Below are positions 40,832 to 50,327 of a stretch of 64,000 bases of DNA, piece after piece. Position 1 is the stretch's first letter. Each line of letters begins with the position of its first letter. The translations under genes were made by a program, and so were the position numbers. The DNA is from Neobacillus endophyticus (GTDB taxonomy: Bacteria > Bacillota > Bacilli > Bacillales > Cytobacillaceae). The notes under the pieces were generated by a model. That model made no database searches. It saw nothing but the letters and a program-made list of their open reading frames with translations, and was not told where the DNA came from. The stretch lies in NCBI RefSeq assembly GCF_013248975.1, contig NZ_JABRWH010000001.1:4794001-4858000 (forward strand), in the 5' to 3' direction.

Positions 40832-42223
40832 TTAAAACTCAGCATTTCCAGGTGTTCTTGGGAATGGAATGACATCACGTATATTCGTCATACCTGTTAA
40901 ATACATGATTAATCGTTCAAAACCAAGACCGTATCCAGAATGCTTTGTTCCACCATATTTTCTTAATTCTAAATACCACCAATAATCTTCTTCCCTCATT
41001 CCCAATTCTCTAATCTTGGCTGCGAGAACCTCTTCACGCTCTTCACGCTGGCTTCCGCCAATCAGTTCGCCAATACCTGGAACAAGCAAATCTGTTGCTG
41101 CCACTGTTTTTCCATCTTCATTTAATCTCATATAAAATGCTTTTATTTCCTTTGGATAATCAGTTACGAATACAGGTTTTTGGAATATTTTTTCACATAA
41201 ATAACGTTCATGTTCTGTTTGCAGGTCAGCGCCCCATTCTATAGGGTAAGCAAAAGTTTCACCTGAATTCTTTAACAATTCAACGGCTTCAGTATAAGTA
41301 ACAATGCCAAAATCTGAAGTATAAGCATTATTTAATCGATCCAATAACCCTTTCTCTACAAAACTGTCAAAGAAATTCATTTCTTCAGGGGCTTGTTCTA
41401 ATACATAGCCAATTACATATTTCACCATTTCTTCGCCTAGTTCCATGATGTCTGGCAATTCAGCAAATGCTATTTCCGGTTCAATCATCCAAAACTCAGC
41501 AGCATGTCTCGCGGTGTTCGAATTTTCTGCTCTAAAAGTCGGCCCGAACGTATAAACATTACGGAATGCGAGTGCATAACATTCAGCAGAAAGCTGACCG
41601 CTTACTGTTAAATTTGTTTCACTGCCGAAGAAGTCTTTTGTTGAATCGATTTTGCCTTCCTCGTTCTTCGGAAGATTCTCCATGTCCAAAGTGGTGACTC
41701 TGAACATTTCACCAGCTCCCTCTGTATCACTTCCAGTAATAATCGGAGAGTGTACGTAGACAAATCCTTTTTCCTGAAAGAACCTATGAATAGCATACGC
41801 CGCTAACGATCTAACGCGGAAGACTGCAGCGAAAGTATTTGTTCTAGGACGCAGATGGGCAATCGTTCTCAAATATTCAAATGTATGTCTTTTCTTTTGA
41901 AGCGGGTAATCAGCATCAGAAGTACCTTCAATCGTAATACTGTTTGCCTTTATCTCAAATGGTTGCTTTGCATTAGGAGTGTGGATAAAATCCCCCTCCA
42001 CTTTGATCGAAGAACTAATCGGAAGTTTAGCAATATCTTTATAATTCGTTAACTGGTCATCAAAAACAATTTGAACACTTTTAAAAAAGCTGCCATCATT
42101 CAATTCAATAAAACCAAATGTTTTGGAATCTCGAATCGTACGAATCCATCCAGAAACTTGAACCTTTTGGTCAATGAAACTTTCTGTATTTCTGTAAAAC
42201 TCCTTTAACAAGGCTTGTTTCAT
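40832..42223 (-). CDS. asnS: asparaginyl-tRNA synthetase
   Basis: The 463-residue class IIb synthetase has an N-terminal OB-fold anticodon-binding domain (1-115, [26 protein letters not shown]), motif 2 [25 protein letters not shown] and motif 3 [32 protein letters not shown]. The PGNAEF ending and 463-residue length match the longer, B. cereus-type AsnS rather than the ~430-residue B. subtilis form. It charges tRNA-Asn in the cytoplasm. AGGAGG precedes the ATG. A promoter and hairpin leader lie upstream. Confidence 0.95.
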   Translation of the reverse strand: MKQALLKEFYRNTESFIDQKVQVSGWIRTIRDSKTFGFIELNDGSFFKSVQIVFDDQLTNYKDIAKLPISSSIKVEGDFIHTPNAKQPFEIKANSITIEGTSDADYPLQKKRHTFEYLRTIAHLRPRTNTFAAVFRVRSLAAYAIHRFFQEKGFVYVHSPIITGSDTEGAGEMFRVTTLDMENLPKNEEGKIDSTKDFFGSETNLTVSGQLSAECYALAFRNVYTFGPTFRAENSNTARHAAEFWMIEPEIAFAELPDIMELGEEMVKYVIGYVLEQAPEEMNFFDSFVEKGLLDRLNNAYTSDFGIVTYTEAVELLKNSGETFAYPIEWGADLQTEHERYLCEKIFQKPVFVTDYPKEIKAFYMRLNEDGKTVAATDLLVPGIGELIGGSQREEREEVLAAKIRELGMREEDYWWYLELRKYGGTKHSGYGLGFERLIMYLTGMTNIRDVIPFPRTPGNAEF

Positions 42224-42305
42224 TTCATTTCCTCCTATATGTATAAAGTTAAGCAGCAGTCATCACAATATTCCTTAACTGCTTGTTGTTTAAGACGAAA
42301 TAAAT

Positions 42306-42335
42306 GACCTCTCATCCCGTGTGGGACGAAAGGCC
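42306..42335 (-). promoter_or_regulatory. leader hairpin upstream of asnS
   Basis: Minus-strand arms CCTTTCGTCCC / GGGATGAGAGG with an ACAC loop form an 11-bp stem with two G.U pairs, then TCATTTATTT. It resembles a T-box-type terminator stem, but the leader is too short for a T-box. A second hairpin (AAGCAGT / ACTGCTGCTT) lies nearer the gene at 42250-42286. Possible attenuator. Confidence 0.5.
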
Positions 42336-42374
42336 ATTCGACTTATAGTACTGGTTATCTTTTATCCCTTCAAT

Positions 42375-42403
42375 ATTATATTAAAAACATCAGAATTAAG
42401 CAA
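42375..42403 (-). promoter_or_regulatory. asnS promoter
   Basis: Minus strand TTGCTT, 17-base spacer, TATAAT. The transcript would start near 42368, leaving a ~145-base leader. Confidence 0.65.
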
Positions 42404-42548
42404 TATTCAACAAATTCACTGCCTGTGATTACTTAAAAATGAAGCTAATTATTATTCACTTTAAAATTTTCAGAAAAAATAGAAGGAAATAATACGTTTT
42501 AGTCGAAATATATATAAAACTGATTCTTGATTTAACGAGGTGGTAAAT

Positions 42549-42779
42549 ATGGATAAAGTTACCTGTATCGCCTATCTTTTGTATAACTCATCTAAGAATC
42601 AAGACATCAAAGAAATAGCGATCCAATTATTAAATGGAGAAATTTCCATGCGAGATTTAAAGAAAAATTTACCCATTCAAGCGCAATTCGGAATCGCTGA
42701 ATCCTTATTTAAAAAGAATCAAATCAATAAGAAAGATGTACAACTTTTTGTTGAAGAATTCATGACTATTGAAGTTTAA
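42549..42779 (+). CDS. hypothetical protein, 76 aa
   Basis: From ATG 42549 (GAGGTGG upstream; a GTG three codons earlier is too close to the RBS). The protein is helical: MDKVTCIAYLLYNSSKNQDIKEIAIQ and then IAESLFKKNQINKKDVQLFVEEF. It is small, soluble and of unknown family. It stands alone between asnS and the next small gene. Confidence 0.55.
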   Translation: MDKVTCIAYLLYNSSKNQDIKEIAIQLLNGEISMRDLKKNLPIQAQFGIAESLFKKNQINKKDVQLFVEEFMTIEV

Positions 42780-43007
42780 GTTATTTTTTATATGTTTATT
42801 ACATAAACATTATTACCACTTCCAGTTTGCACAGAAAATCCTTTATAATAATGAACCTCATTGGTTCACACTACACAGTTTTTCAACACGATGATTCACA
42901 GACGATGATTATGAATAAAAATAATCATAAATCACTCTCTTGTATTTTTTTGCCAACCTGCTTTTTCCCTTTTAAATTGAAAATTAATATAAAGAAAGGT
43001 GATTATA

Positions 43008-43142
43008 ATGGTAGAAATTAGTGTAACAGTTATGTATGAAGGTATGTCTTATTTAACAAATGTGATTACTGACCGAAATACTTCAGATGAAGAAATCTTG
43101 CGATTAGCCTATGAACAGGTTCGAAAGCAATGGGAAAAATAA
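43008..43142 (+). CDS. BA3454-type small stress-response protein, 44 aa
   Basis: ATG 43008 with AAAGGTGAT upstream opens a 44-codon frame: VEISVTVMYEGMSYLTNVIT, then SDEEILRLAYEQVRKQW. This matches my memory of the short BA3454 family annotated as stress-response proteins in Bacillus. Predicted beta hairpin plus one helix. Followed by a terminator. Too short for usual gene calling. Confidence 0.55.
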   Translation: MVEISVTVMYEGMSYLTNVITDRNTSDEEILRLAYEQVRKQWEK

Positions 43143-43148
43143 CAAAAT

Positions 43149-43192
43149 AAAAAAGCTGTATGATTCGAAACCATCGAAACATACAGCTTTTT
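43149..43192. terminator. bidirectional terminator
   Basis: AAAAGCTGTATG / CATACAGCTTTT perfect stem between the 44-residue gene and convergent helD. Confidence 0.85.
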
Positions 43193-43201
43193 ATTGTTGC
43201 A

Positions 43202-45526
43202 CTATTTTTCTAATGTATAGGTTTCATTTGGAACCCCATTCATAAGGGGGCTGATTCCGTCTATAGCAAATAATTGTAATTCATGCATCGCACGAGTACA
43301 GGCAGTATAAAAAAGCTTTCTCTCGCTTTCGTGTTGATATTTTGAGCAATCATAAAGAATCACTGCGTCGAATTCAATCCCCTTCGCCAAATAAGAAGGA
43401 ATTACCAGAATTCCCTTCTCATATGACAGCGTAGCTTTTTCTATTAAAAATACCGGTAAGGTTGACTTAAGTAATTCAAATGCCTCTTTACTCTCTTCTG
43501 CTGTTTTGCAAATTACTGCAATTGTTCTGTGACCTTCATTTTGAAACTGTATAATTTTAGCCGCTATTTTTGTTTTTATGTTTGTTCTGTCTAATAAGGT
43601 CACATTCGGTTTTCTACCCAGGCGATTGAATGGAATAATTTCTTCACGGGTTTCAATTAGCTCTCTAGAAAATTCCACAATCTCCTTAGTGGATCGATAA
43701 GTTTTATTTAAAACAAATGTTTCCGTATCCTCATTAACAGCCAAGTCTGTTAGTATTGTTTCAGCTCCGGTAGCCCCCGAATAAATCGCTTGATTGAAAT
43801 CACCTAACAAAGTCATTTTACTAAACGGAAACAACTGCTGGATAAATGCAAATTGAAATGGAGTGTAGTCCTGGGCCTCATCAATAAAGATATGGCGAAT
43901 GGAGGTGTTGGATTTCCTACCTTCAATCTGTTCTTGTAAGTAAACATACGGAGTAGCATCCTCGTAAGGAATCACGTTGTTTTTCAAATGAAGACGCGTT
44001 TGGCTCTTCATTTGCTCCCAGTTTACCGGTACATTTACGCCATAATCATTTTCTGTCCTATATAACCCGAGATAAATCTGCTGCATATCAATGAATTTCA
44101 TGGTCTTAACCAAACGGAACAATGGCCTAAATCGTTCTTTTACAACCATGTCAGCCAAGAGTCTTTGCTCTCTTTCGAAATCATCAAAACTATTTTCTGT
44201 AAACTGCTGTTTTCCTTCTAGTTTCTTATAAACCTCTAAATAATCCTCTTTTTCAAGATACTGGATCTCTTCCTCCACCCAGCTCTTCAAGCGTTCTCGT
44301 TTCATCCAGCGCTTTAATTCCTTTACAAGCCATTCTTTCACTAATTGTATTCGGTTCGATATCGTGAAATTACGGTCCAAGGAATAAAAGTAATCATGTA
44401 TTTCCCGATGAGAAATTAGGACATCTCCCCTGAATCGAAAATCTTTAAAAATAAGTCCATCGTCCGATAACCCATCTGCGTATGCATCCACCATTTTTTT
44501 GAAATCTGTGGTCGCTTTAAAACGAATCCCATTAACTCTTGTTAAATATCCTTCATCAGATTTGGCTGTTAATAAGTATTCCATTTGAACGAAAGGATCT
44601 TCTACCGTGAATTCTTTCCCCAGCCTTTGGAGCAAATATTCTTGAAAAGTTACTTGCTGCATATTTTCTTCGCCTAATTCCGGCAATACAGTTGCCACAT
44701 AACTGTTGAATAAAGGGTTTGGCGAAAAAAGCATAATATTCTCTGATTTCAATGTGCTGCGATATCGGTATAGTAGATAAGCAATGCGCTGAAGTGCTGC
44801 AGATGTTTTACCGCTTCCTGCAACTCCTTGGACGATCAATAATTTGCTCTTCTCATTACGTATTATGGCATTTTGTTCACGTTGAATCGTAGCCACAATG
44901 CTTTTCATTTGGCTGCTGGCATTATTGCCCAATACTTCTTGGAGCATTTCATCACCAATCGTTACACCTGTTTCGAACATTCCTTTAATGATAGAAGCTC
45001 TAATAATAAATTGCCTTTTTAATTTCATTTCTCCGATAATATCTCCCTCAGGAGTCGAATATTGTGCTGGCCCTGGCGGGTAATCATAGTAGAGGCTTGA
45101 AATAGGAGCTCGCCAATCATAAATGAGGAAATTCTCATCATTTTCATCCATCAGTGATGAAATCCCTAGATAAACCTGATCACTTGTCTTTTCCCCGTTT
45201 TCTAAAAAATCGATGCGACCAAAGTACGGAGAGTCTTTTAGCCTATAAAGTGTTTTAAGTTGGGTATCCAGCTGCCCGTAAGTTCTTTCCCTTTCAGAAA
45301 GCAATTCAGCCTGCTGTTTCAAACTTGCCGCAGTTTCAATCACATCATCTGGTTCATCCAAATTAACTGTGACATCCTCCCAAAATGTTTTTCGGAGTTC
45401 TAGGACATCAGAACTGACAGTTCCAGCATTTTTTGATAATTTATTTATTTTTTTATAAATTTCTGTAACAACTAAATCAACTCGTTCCTGCTCCGACTGC
45501 CAGCCTTTTTTCTGCAAGTTACCCAT
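43202..45526 (-). CDS. helD: HelD-type helicase, RNA polymerase recycling factor
   Basis: The 774-residue protein starts at ATG 45526 (AGGGGAG eight bases upstream). It has an N-terminal charged coiled-coil arm (1-75), UvrD-like 1A/2A motor domains with Walker A GVAGSGKTSAALQR (about 235), Walker B FIDEAQDYTPFQ, motif III LLGDFNQAIYSG and motif IV YRSTKEIVEF, and a C-terminal GIEFDAVILYD. HelD binds stalled RNA polymerase and uses ATP to release it from nucleic acid. Length is that of B. subtilis HelD. Monocistronic. Confidence 0.9.
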   Translation of the reverse strand: MGNLQKKGWQSEQERVDLVVTEIYKKINKLSKNAGTVSSDVLELRKTFWEDVTVNLDEPDDVIETAASLKQQAELLSERERTYGQLDTQLKTLYRLKDSPYFGRIDFLENGEKTSDQVYLGISSLMDENDENFLIYDWRAPISSLYYDYPPGPAQYSTPEGDIIGEMKLKRQFIIRASIIKGMFETGVTIGDEMLQEVLGNNASSQMKSIVATIQREQNAIIRNEKSKLLIVQGVAGSGKTSAALQRIAYLLYRYRSTLKSENIMLFSPNPLFNSYVATVLPELGEENMQQVTFQEYLLQRLGKEFTVEDPFVQMEYLLTAKSDEGYLTRVNGIRFKATTDFKKMVDAYADGLSDDGLIFKDFRFRGDVLISHREIHDYFYSLDRNFTISNRIQLVKEWLVKELKRWMKRERLKSWVEEEIQYLEKEDYLEVYKKLEGKQQFTENSFDDFEREQRLLADMVVKERFRPLFRLVKTMKFIDMQQIYLGLYRTENDYGVNVPVNWEQMKSQTRLHLKNNVIPYEDATPYVYLQEQIEGRKSNTSIRHIFIDEAQDYTPFQFAFIQQLFPFSKMTLLGDFNQAIYSGATGAETILTDLAVNEDTETFVLNKTYRSTKEIVEFSRELIETREEIIPFNRLGRKPNVTLLDRTNIKTKIAAKIIQFQNEGHRTIAVICKTAEESKEAFELLKSTLPVFLIEKATLSYEKGILVIPSYLAKGIEFDAVILYDCSKYQHESERKLFYTACTRAMHELQLFAIDGISPLMNGVPNETYTLEK

Positions 45527-45690
45527 CAAACCACTCCCCTAAAAAAATTAGCTCTGTCCTATTGACAGCAACGATTAAAAATGTTAATGTTATAGTAGGT
45601 AATTATAAAAAAATGAAGAAAAACATTTTATACCATTTGTCATTCTATCATGCTACGTGTGTTTTTTCAAGATAAATTTCATTCATGTTC

Positions 45691-45715
45691 AAAAACGCCC
45701 TTAAGGCGTTTTTTT
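45691..45715 (+). terminator. orphan terminator-like hairpin
   Basis: AAAAACGCC, CTTAA loop region, GGCGTTTTTTT. It lies in the gene-free stretch between helD and yceI (45530-45924), downstream of no visible plus-strand gene. Confidence 0.6.
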
Positions 45716-45861
45716 GTTTCCTTTTTTCATCCTCCCTCAGCTTTTAATTTTATCCAATCAATAAGAAAATCCCAATCATTCCTTTCATCATTATTATCCG
45801 AAAAATCTTCTAAAAAATGATAAAAATAAATTGACAATATAAATGTCTAAATCATATAATT

Positions 45862-45894
45862 TATCTTGAAATCAGTTATTTTTAATTCGAGATA
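45862..45894 (+). promoter_or_regulatory. inverted pair resembling MhqR-type operator
   Basis: TATCTTGAAAT (45862-45872) and AATTCGAGATA (45884-45894) are inverted copies matching at 9 of 11 positions. They resemble halves of TATCTCGAATTCGAGATA, the site of MhqR/MarR-type quinone sensors, but with an 11-base insertion. Confidence 0.4.
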
Positions 45895-45924
45895 TTTACT
45901 TTCAAAACAAATTGGAGGAGAAAA

Positions 45925-46461
45925 ATGATGACTAAATCAAAATGGGCTTTAGATGTAGCACATAGCAGTGTAGATTTTTCAGTTCGACATATGATGATTG
46001 CTAATGTAAAAGGGTCTTTCAACAGCTTTAATGCTGTTATTGAAGCTGACCCGACGGATTTAACTTCTGCTTCCATTGAATTTACAATTGAAACAGCAAG
46101 TGTTGACACTCGTAACCAAGATCGTGACGGTCACCTTGTTTCTGCCGATTTCTTTGATGTGGCAAATTTTCCATTAATGACATTTACATCAACTGATATT
46201 GCCAAAATTAATGATGATGAATATAACGTAACGGGAGATTTTTCACTTCACGGTGTAACAAAGAAAGAAACTTTTAAGGTAACCTATGAAGGTTCAGGAA
46301 AAGATCCATGGGGAAATGAAAAAGTTGGATTCAGTGTAGAGGGGACTGTAAATCGTACAGATTATGGCCTAGTTTGGAATGCTGCACTGGAAACTGGCGG
46401 TGTTCTTGTTGGTGACAAAGTAAAAATCAATCTTCAAATTCAAGCTGCGAAAGCAGAGTAA
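45925..46461 (+). CDS. YceI family lipocalin-like protein
   Basis: A 178-residue cytoplasmic YceI protein: KWALDVAHSSVDFSVRHMMIANVKGSF at the N terminus, DVANFPLMTFTSTDI, FSLHGVTKKETFKVTYEG and the C-terminal VGDKVKINLQIQAA. YceI members bind polyisoprenoids or other lipophilic ligands in an eight-stranded barrel. No signal peptide is present, as is usual in Firmicutes. GGAGGAG precedes the ATG. A MarR-like inverted repeat lies just upstream. Confidence 0.88.
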   Translation: MMTKSKWALDVAHSSVDFSVRHMMIANVKGSFNSFNAVIEADPTDLTSASIEFTIETASVDTRNQDRDGHLVSADFFDVANFPLMTFTSTDIAKINDDEYNVTGDFSLHGVTKKETFKVTYEGSGKDPWGNEKVGFSVEGTVNRTDYGLVWNAALETGGVLVGDKVKINLQIQAAKAE

Positions 46462-46479
46462 ATTTTCAAATATATTATT

Positions 46480-46512
46480 GAAAGCTCCCCTTTCTTCGAG
46501 GAGCTTCCTTCT
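46480..46512. terminator. hairpin between yceI and the L,D-transpeptidase gene
   Basis: AAGCTCC / GGAGCTT stem with an 11-base loop; T-rich but interrupted tails on both strands. Convergent genes on either side. Confidence 0.65.
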
Positions 46513-46517
46513 TTAAA

Positions 46518-47006
46518 TTATAGGTTAATTCTAACCCTTGCTCCATTTGGTACCAAATTTGATAGCTGTAACACATCCCGATTAAACATCCTTACACACC
46601 CGTGCGAAACAGCCTTGCCAATCGAACTCGGATCATTGGTCCCGTGTATGCCATAACCTTGTTTTGAAAGAGAAAGCCATAAAACACCATACGCCCCCCC
46701 TGGATTATATTGCCTATTGACAATGACATAATCTCCCGCCGGCGTTTGAGTCAGCATTTTCCCAACAGCTATGGGGTAGATTTTCATCAATTTGTTATTT
46801 TGATATAATGTAAGTCTTTTTTTACTTACGGAAATTTCAATGGTATATGGAATTGTGCTCGGGTCTGGGATCCCGGGAATTTGAATCTTTTGCCCAACAA
46901 ACAATTGACTGATTCCTGGATTTGCGTGATAAAGGCTATGGAGGCTGACCCGGTAATCAGCTGATATGGATGCCAGCGTTTCACCGGGCCTCACAGTGTG
47001 AATCAT
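46518..47006 (-). CDS. LysM L,D-transpeptidase (YkuD type)
   Basis: A 162-residue cell-wall enzyme: one LysM domain (1-45, [20 protein letters not shown]) and a YkuD catalytic domain with His121 (GIHGTND) and the HGCVRM box, His135, Cys137 and Arg139. It forms 3-3 peptidoglycan cross-links. It has no classical signal peptide, as in B. subtilis YkuD, which is a spore-associated protein. Monocistronic. Confidence 0.92.
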   Translation of the reverse strand: MIHTVRPGETLASISADYRVSLHSLYHANPGISQLFVGQKIQIPGIPDPSTIPYTIEISVSKKRLTLYQNNKLMKIYPIAVGKMLTQTPAGDYVIVNRQYNPGGAYGVLWLSLSKQGYGIHGTNDPSSIGKAVSHGCVRMFNRDVLQLSNLVPNGARVRINL

Positions 47007-47122
47007 GGAGATCCCCCTTTTTCATTAGCATATGCCCCCGTTTTCCTATTGACTTAAAATTGAGCTAATAAAGCAGAAAAAGCCGCAATCATCAATCTAT
47101 GATCACGACTCATCATCTATCT

Positions 47123-47560
47123 TTAATGAATTTCTATTCGTTTTTGTTCGATATGTGGAATGCTTATTTTTGGACATTTAACTGTAAGAATACCATTGGT
47201 AAAAGTGGCAACTATCGTGTCTTCATTAATGTCTTTAGCATAAAAACGGCGGACAAATTCTCCAAAGTGCCTTTCCTGACGAATAAAGCTTTCCATCTCA
47301 TCCTTTATATGTGATTCGCGTTTGGCAGAAATCGTTAAATAATGATGGTCATATTCCACTTTGATGTCCTCTTTTGAAAAGCCCGGCAATTCTGCCTCTA
47401 CAACATAATGATCGCTGCAATCTCTAACATCTGTACGGAAAAAATTAGTCTCACTGTGAACGGGAGCAAAGAAATTGTCATTGAAAAAATCACTGAAAGA
47501 ATCCCACATCTCGGTACTCAAATCCCTCGCTCTTTTTTTAAATGGCGCTAAGTAGGTCAT
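47123..47560 (-). CDS. Hsp20/alpha-crystallin family small heat-shock protein
   Basis: A 145-residue sHSP: variable N terminus (1-40), alpha-crystallin domain (42-140) with FRTDVRDCSDHYVVEAELPGFSKEDIKVEY, the FVRRFYAKDINED loop and the consensus FTNGILTVKCPK. The IPHIEQKRIEI tail carries an IxI-like motif for oligomer contacts. It binds unfolded proteins without ATP. AGGAGG stands upstream. No CIRCE element is seen. Confidence 0.9.
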   Translation of the reverse strand: MTYLAPFKKRARDLSTEMWDSFSDFFNDNFFAPVHSETNFFRTDVRDCSDHYVVEAELPGFSKEDIKVEYDHHYLTISAKRESHIKDEMESFIRQERHFGEFVRRFYAKDINEDTIVATFTNGILTVKCPKISIPHIEQKRIEIH

Positions 47561-47711
47561 GGTTGATTCCTCCTTTTCTTTGCAACTTAAAAAATTTCAT
47601 TTATATTATATAACACCAATATAAAAATGTAAATTATTTACATTTTTATACCATTTAACTTATAATAAACTTATTAACCATATATTTTTTGCTATGAGGC
47701 ATTTCTTTTCA

Positions 47712-49214
47712 TTATTCCATTCTAAACATCGGCGACATATCCTCCCGAATAAAATGGATATAAAAATAATCATTGCTGGAGGGATCATAAATATAATCTT
47801 TTTTCCAGTCATCAATGTTTTCGATTATTTCCTTAATCGCTTCAACAAAGAATAATATTTCTTGGTTGCTTATTATCGGATGTAGAGAAAATCGAACCCA
47901 ACCGGGTTTTGTCGACAAATCCCCATGATTTATTTTCTCCATAATTTGTTTAGATGAGTTTTGATCGATATGAAAAAGATAATGACCATATGTTCCCGCA
48001 CACGAACATCCTCCTCTTACCTGGATGCCGAATCGATCATTTAATAATCGAACAATCAAGTTGTAATGAATGTTTTCAATATAAAACGAGACAATCCCCA
48101 ATCTCTCTTTCATATGTCCTTCCAATATATGAACTTGAGGTATTTTTTCCAAAAGAGGAAGTAAAAGGTTTAATTGTTCTTTCTCCCTCTTTAAAATATT
48201 TTCTACTCCCATTTGATCTTTTAAATTCAAGCACAATGCAGTTCTGATCGCTTGTAAAATCCCTGGCGTTCCTCCATCTTCCCTAAGTTCGATATCATCA
48301 TAATATTCATGTCCTCCCCACGGATTTGTCCACGTTACGGTGCCTCCTCCTGGATGATCAGGAATATGATTTTTATAGATTCGGGAATCAAATACAAGAA
48401 CACCACTCGTTCCGGGTCCTCCCAAAAACTTGTGCGGCGAGAACAAAATGGCGTCCAATTTTTCTAAAGGGTCTTTCGGATGCATGTTGATTTTCACGTA
48501 TGGCGCTGCTGCAGCAAAATCAACAATACATATACCTTCATGCTGATGCATGATTTTCGCAAGTTGATGATATGGAGTTTGTATACCTGTTACATTTGAA
48601 CAAGCAGTAAATGACCCAATTTTCAAGCTCCTATCCTTATATTTCTGTAGTAGCTCCTCTAAATGACATGGGTCAACCAAACCATTTTCATCAGGCTGAA
48701 TGATTTCGATATCGGCTATTGTCTCTAACCATGAGGTTTGATTCGAATGATGTTCCATATGGGTTAAGAAAATAATCGGGCGCTCTTTTTCAGGGAGTCT
48801 TAATCGATCTCTCCAGCGTTCATGTATCCTCATCCCTAATATTCGCTGTAATTTATTCATAACAGCGGTCATACCAAAGCCATCAAGAATCACAACATCA
48901 TTTGAGTCGGCATTTACGTGTTCCTTTATAATCTGCTTTGACTGTTTATATATTCCCGTCATCATTAAGCTGGTGACATTTGATTCTGTATGGGTATTAG
49001 CCATATATGGCCCGAAAACCTCAGATATTTTTTGCTCGATCGGTCTGTACAGTCTTCCACTGGCAGTCCAATCCCCATATATAATGGTTTTATTTCCATA
49101 AGGTGATGCAAATTCCTGATTGATCCCAATGACGTGTGGACGAAACGTGTTAAAATATTGCTCGAGATTTACAGGAATTCGATACGTTTTACCTCCAAGT
49201 CTCGCTGTAATCAT
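47712..49214 (-). CDS. class V aminotransferase-fold PLP enzyme (cysteine-desulfurase-like)
   Basis: From ATG 49214 (GTGGGAG upstream) the protein is 500 residues. The PLP fold is seen in YGDWTASGRLYRP, LTHMEHHSNQTSW (PLP-stacking His region), CIVDFAAAAPYV (PLP Asp) and SPHKFLGGPGTSG with Lys262 as Schiff base. A C-terminal RGGCSCAGTYGH loop provides a cysteine pair where desulfurases carry their catalytic Cys. It is longer than typical SufS/CsdA by about 90 residues, with a long C-terminal extension. Substrate unknown; it stands alone, without Suf or Isc genes. Confidence 0.82.
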   Translation of the reverse strand: MITARLGGKTYRIPVNLEQYFNTFRPHVIGINQEFASPYGNKTIIYGDWTASGRLYRPIEQKISEVFGPYMANTHTESNVTSLMMTGIYKQSKQIIKEHVNADSNDVVILDGFGMTAVMNKLQRILGMRIHERWRDRLRLPEKERPIIFLTHMEHHSNQTSWLETIADIEIIQPDENGLVDPCHLEELLQKYKDRSLKIGSFTACSNVTGIQTPYHQLAKIMHQHEGICIVDFAAAAPYVKINMHPKDPLEKLDAILFSPHKFLGGPGTSGVLVFDSRIYKNHIPDHPGGGTVTWTNPWGGHEYYDDIELREDGGTPGILQAIRTALCLNLKDQMGVENILKREKEQLNLLLPLLEKIPQVHILEGHMKERLGIVSFYIENIHYNLIVRLLNDRFGIQVRGGCSCAGTYGHYLFHIDQNSSKQIMEKINHGDLSTKPGWVRFSLHPIISNQEILFFVEAIKEIIENIDDWKKDYIYDPSSNDYFYIHFIREDMSPMFRME

Positions 49215-49289
49215 TCGCTCCCACCCCACAGTTATTTGCTAACCAATATATGCATTGAGGGGTTTCAATGGAATAATGGTAATAAAGAA

Positions 49290-49372
49290 AACTCGCCGAC
49301 TGGCGAGCCCGTTAGGGCGAAGACAAAGGCGTAGTTGCACTTATGCCTGATAGGAAAACTTTCCTATCGGCT
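49290..49372. repeat. structured intergenic block
   Basis: In order: CTCGCC-GACT-GGCGAG, GCCCGTTAGGGC, TAGTTGCACTTATGCC, and GATAGGAAA / TTTCCTATC followed by an A-run. The first stem on the minus strand ends in TTTTCTTT and can terminate the DUF2935 transcript. The combination looks like a dispersed Bacillaceae intergenic element, but I see only one copy here. Confidence 0.5.
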
Positions 49373-49432
49373 AAAAAAAGAAGAATCCCTATCTGGAATT
49401 CCTCCTTTCTATCCATATATCAAAACTCCATT

Positions 49433-50257
49433 TTAACTGAATGAGGGTTTTTTTAATGAACACTGTACGCTTTCCATATAGAGTTCAGGGGCAAATTCAG
49501 CTAATTTTTTGATAAAATAGCAGGTTTCAGGAAAATGATGTTCTATAAAACGCAGTGTCGTTTTATTTAAAATTCTTTCGCCTTTGTACTTTTCAAGGAC
49601 AGACCTAATATACAGATTCATTTCAATGACAGTTCTCCCTACCTCAAGCGCTAACTGCCTTTGTCTGGGAAATCCTTGCTCAATAAAACGTAAATAGCCC
49701 TTTATATGGTGATTTTGAAGAATAAACATCTGAAATCTGTTGGCAAATTGATCTGCCTGCCTTTCAACCGTTAATTCAATAGGATCTGTTACGTTTCTCA
49801 GCAATATAATGTGCCCTAATTGGTCTTCCAACCACAAATCCAGCAACTGATCCAGTCTTAACGGAGCAGGCTGCTGACCGTTGACATAAAAGGATAGAAG
49901 ACGCAAATATTCTTGATTCTCATTTAGAGTTCCGTTCAAATAAGTGGGCGACAAATTCAGGTTGATTTTATTTTTTATCCTCAGATTTTGGATATAGCCT
50001 TCAAAACGATAGTAATCGTAAGCAACGGGGTATGCTTGTTTAGCAAATAAAATCATTTCATTTTCTGAAAAGGTAAGATTGGGATCCAATTTCTTTAATT
50101 CATCGATCAATCCTCCGAATAATCGAATAAAACTTTCTGCAATGGAAATTTCTTTTTTCTCTGTCACAGACAAATGATCTCTGACAAAAATGGCATGATC
50201 TTGTAGAATTTCCACCCAAAAAAAATGCTCTTCCCAATCACTAATTGACACAGCCAT
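49433..50257 (-). CDS. DUF2935 family protein
   Basis: The 274-residue all-helical protein has the DUF2935 repeat: WEEHFFWVEILQDHAIFVRDHL near residue 8 and LWLEDQLGHIILLRNVTDP near 145, two four-helix hemerythrin-like bundles each with E/H residues that may bind metal. Function unknown; common in Bacillus and Clostridium spore formers. Monocistronic, with GGGGGGATA near the start. Confidence 0.82.
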   Translation of the reverse strand: MAVSISDWEEHFFWVEILQDHAIFVRDHLSVTEKKEISIAESFIRLFGGLIDELKKLDPNLTFSENEMILFAKQAYPVAYDYYRFEGYIQNLRIKNKINLNLSPTYLNGTLNENQEYLRLLSFYVNGQQPAPLRLDQLLDLWLEDQLGHIILLRNVTDPIELTVERQADQFANRFQMFILQNHHIKGYLRFIEQGFPRQRQLALEVGRTVIEMNLYIRSVLEKYKGERILNKTTLRFIEHHFPETCYFIKKLAEFAPELYMESVQCSLKKPSFS

Positions 50258-50327
50258 CGAATATCCCCCCTATTAAAGGATATTCATGTCCATATTAAAA
50301 TATCGTCATATTAAGGAATCTAATCAT

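Noticed and set aside
42224..42403. T-box riboswitch in front of asnS
   Set aside because: The leader between promoter and terminator-like stem is only about 35 bases and lacks the AGGGTGGTACCGCG-type sequence.
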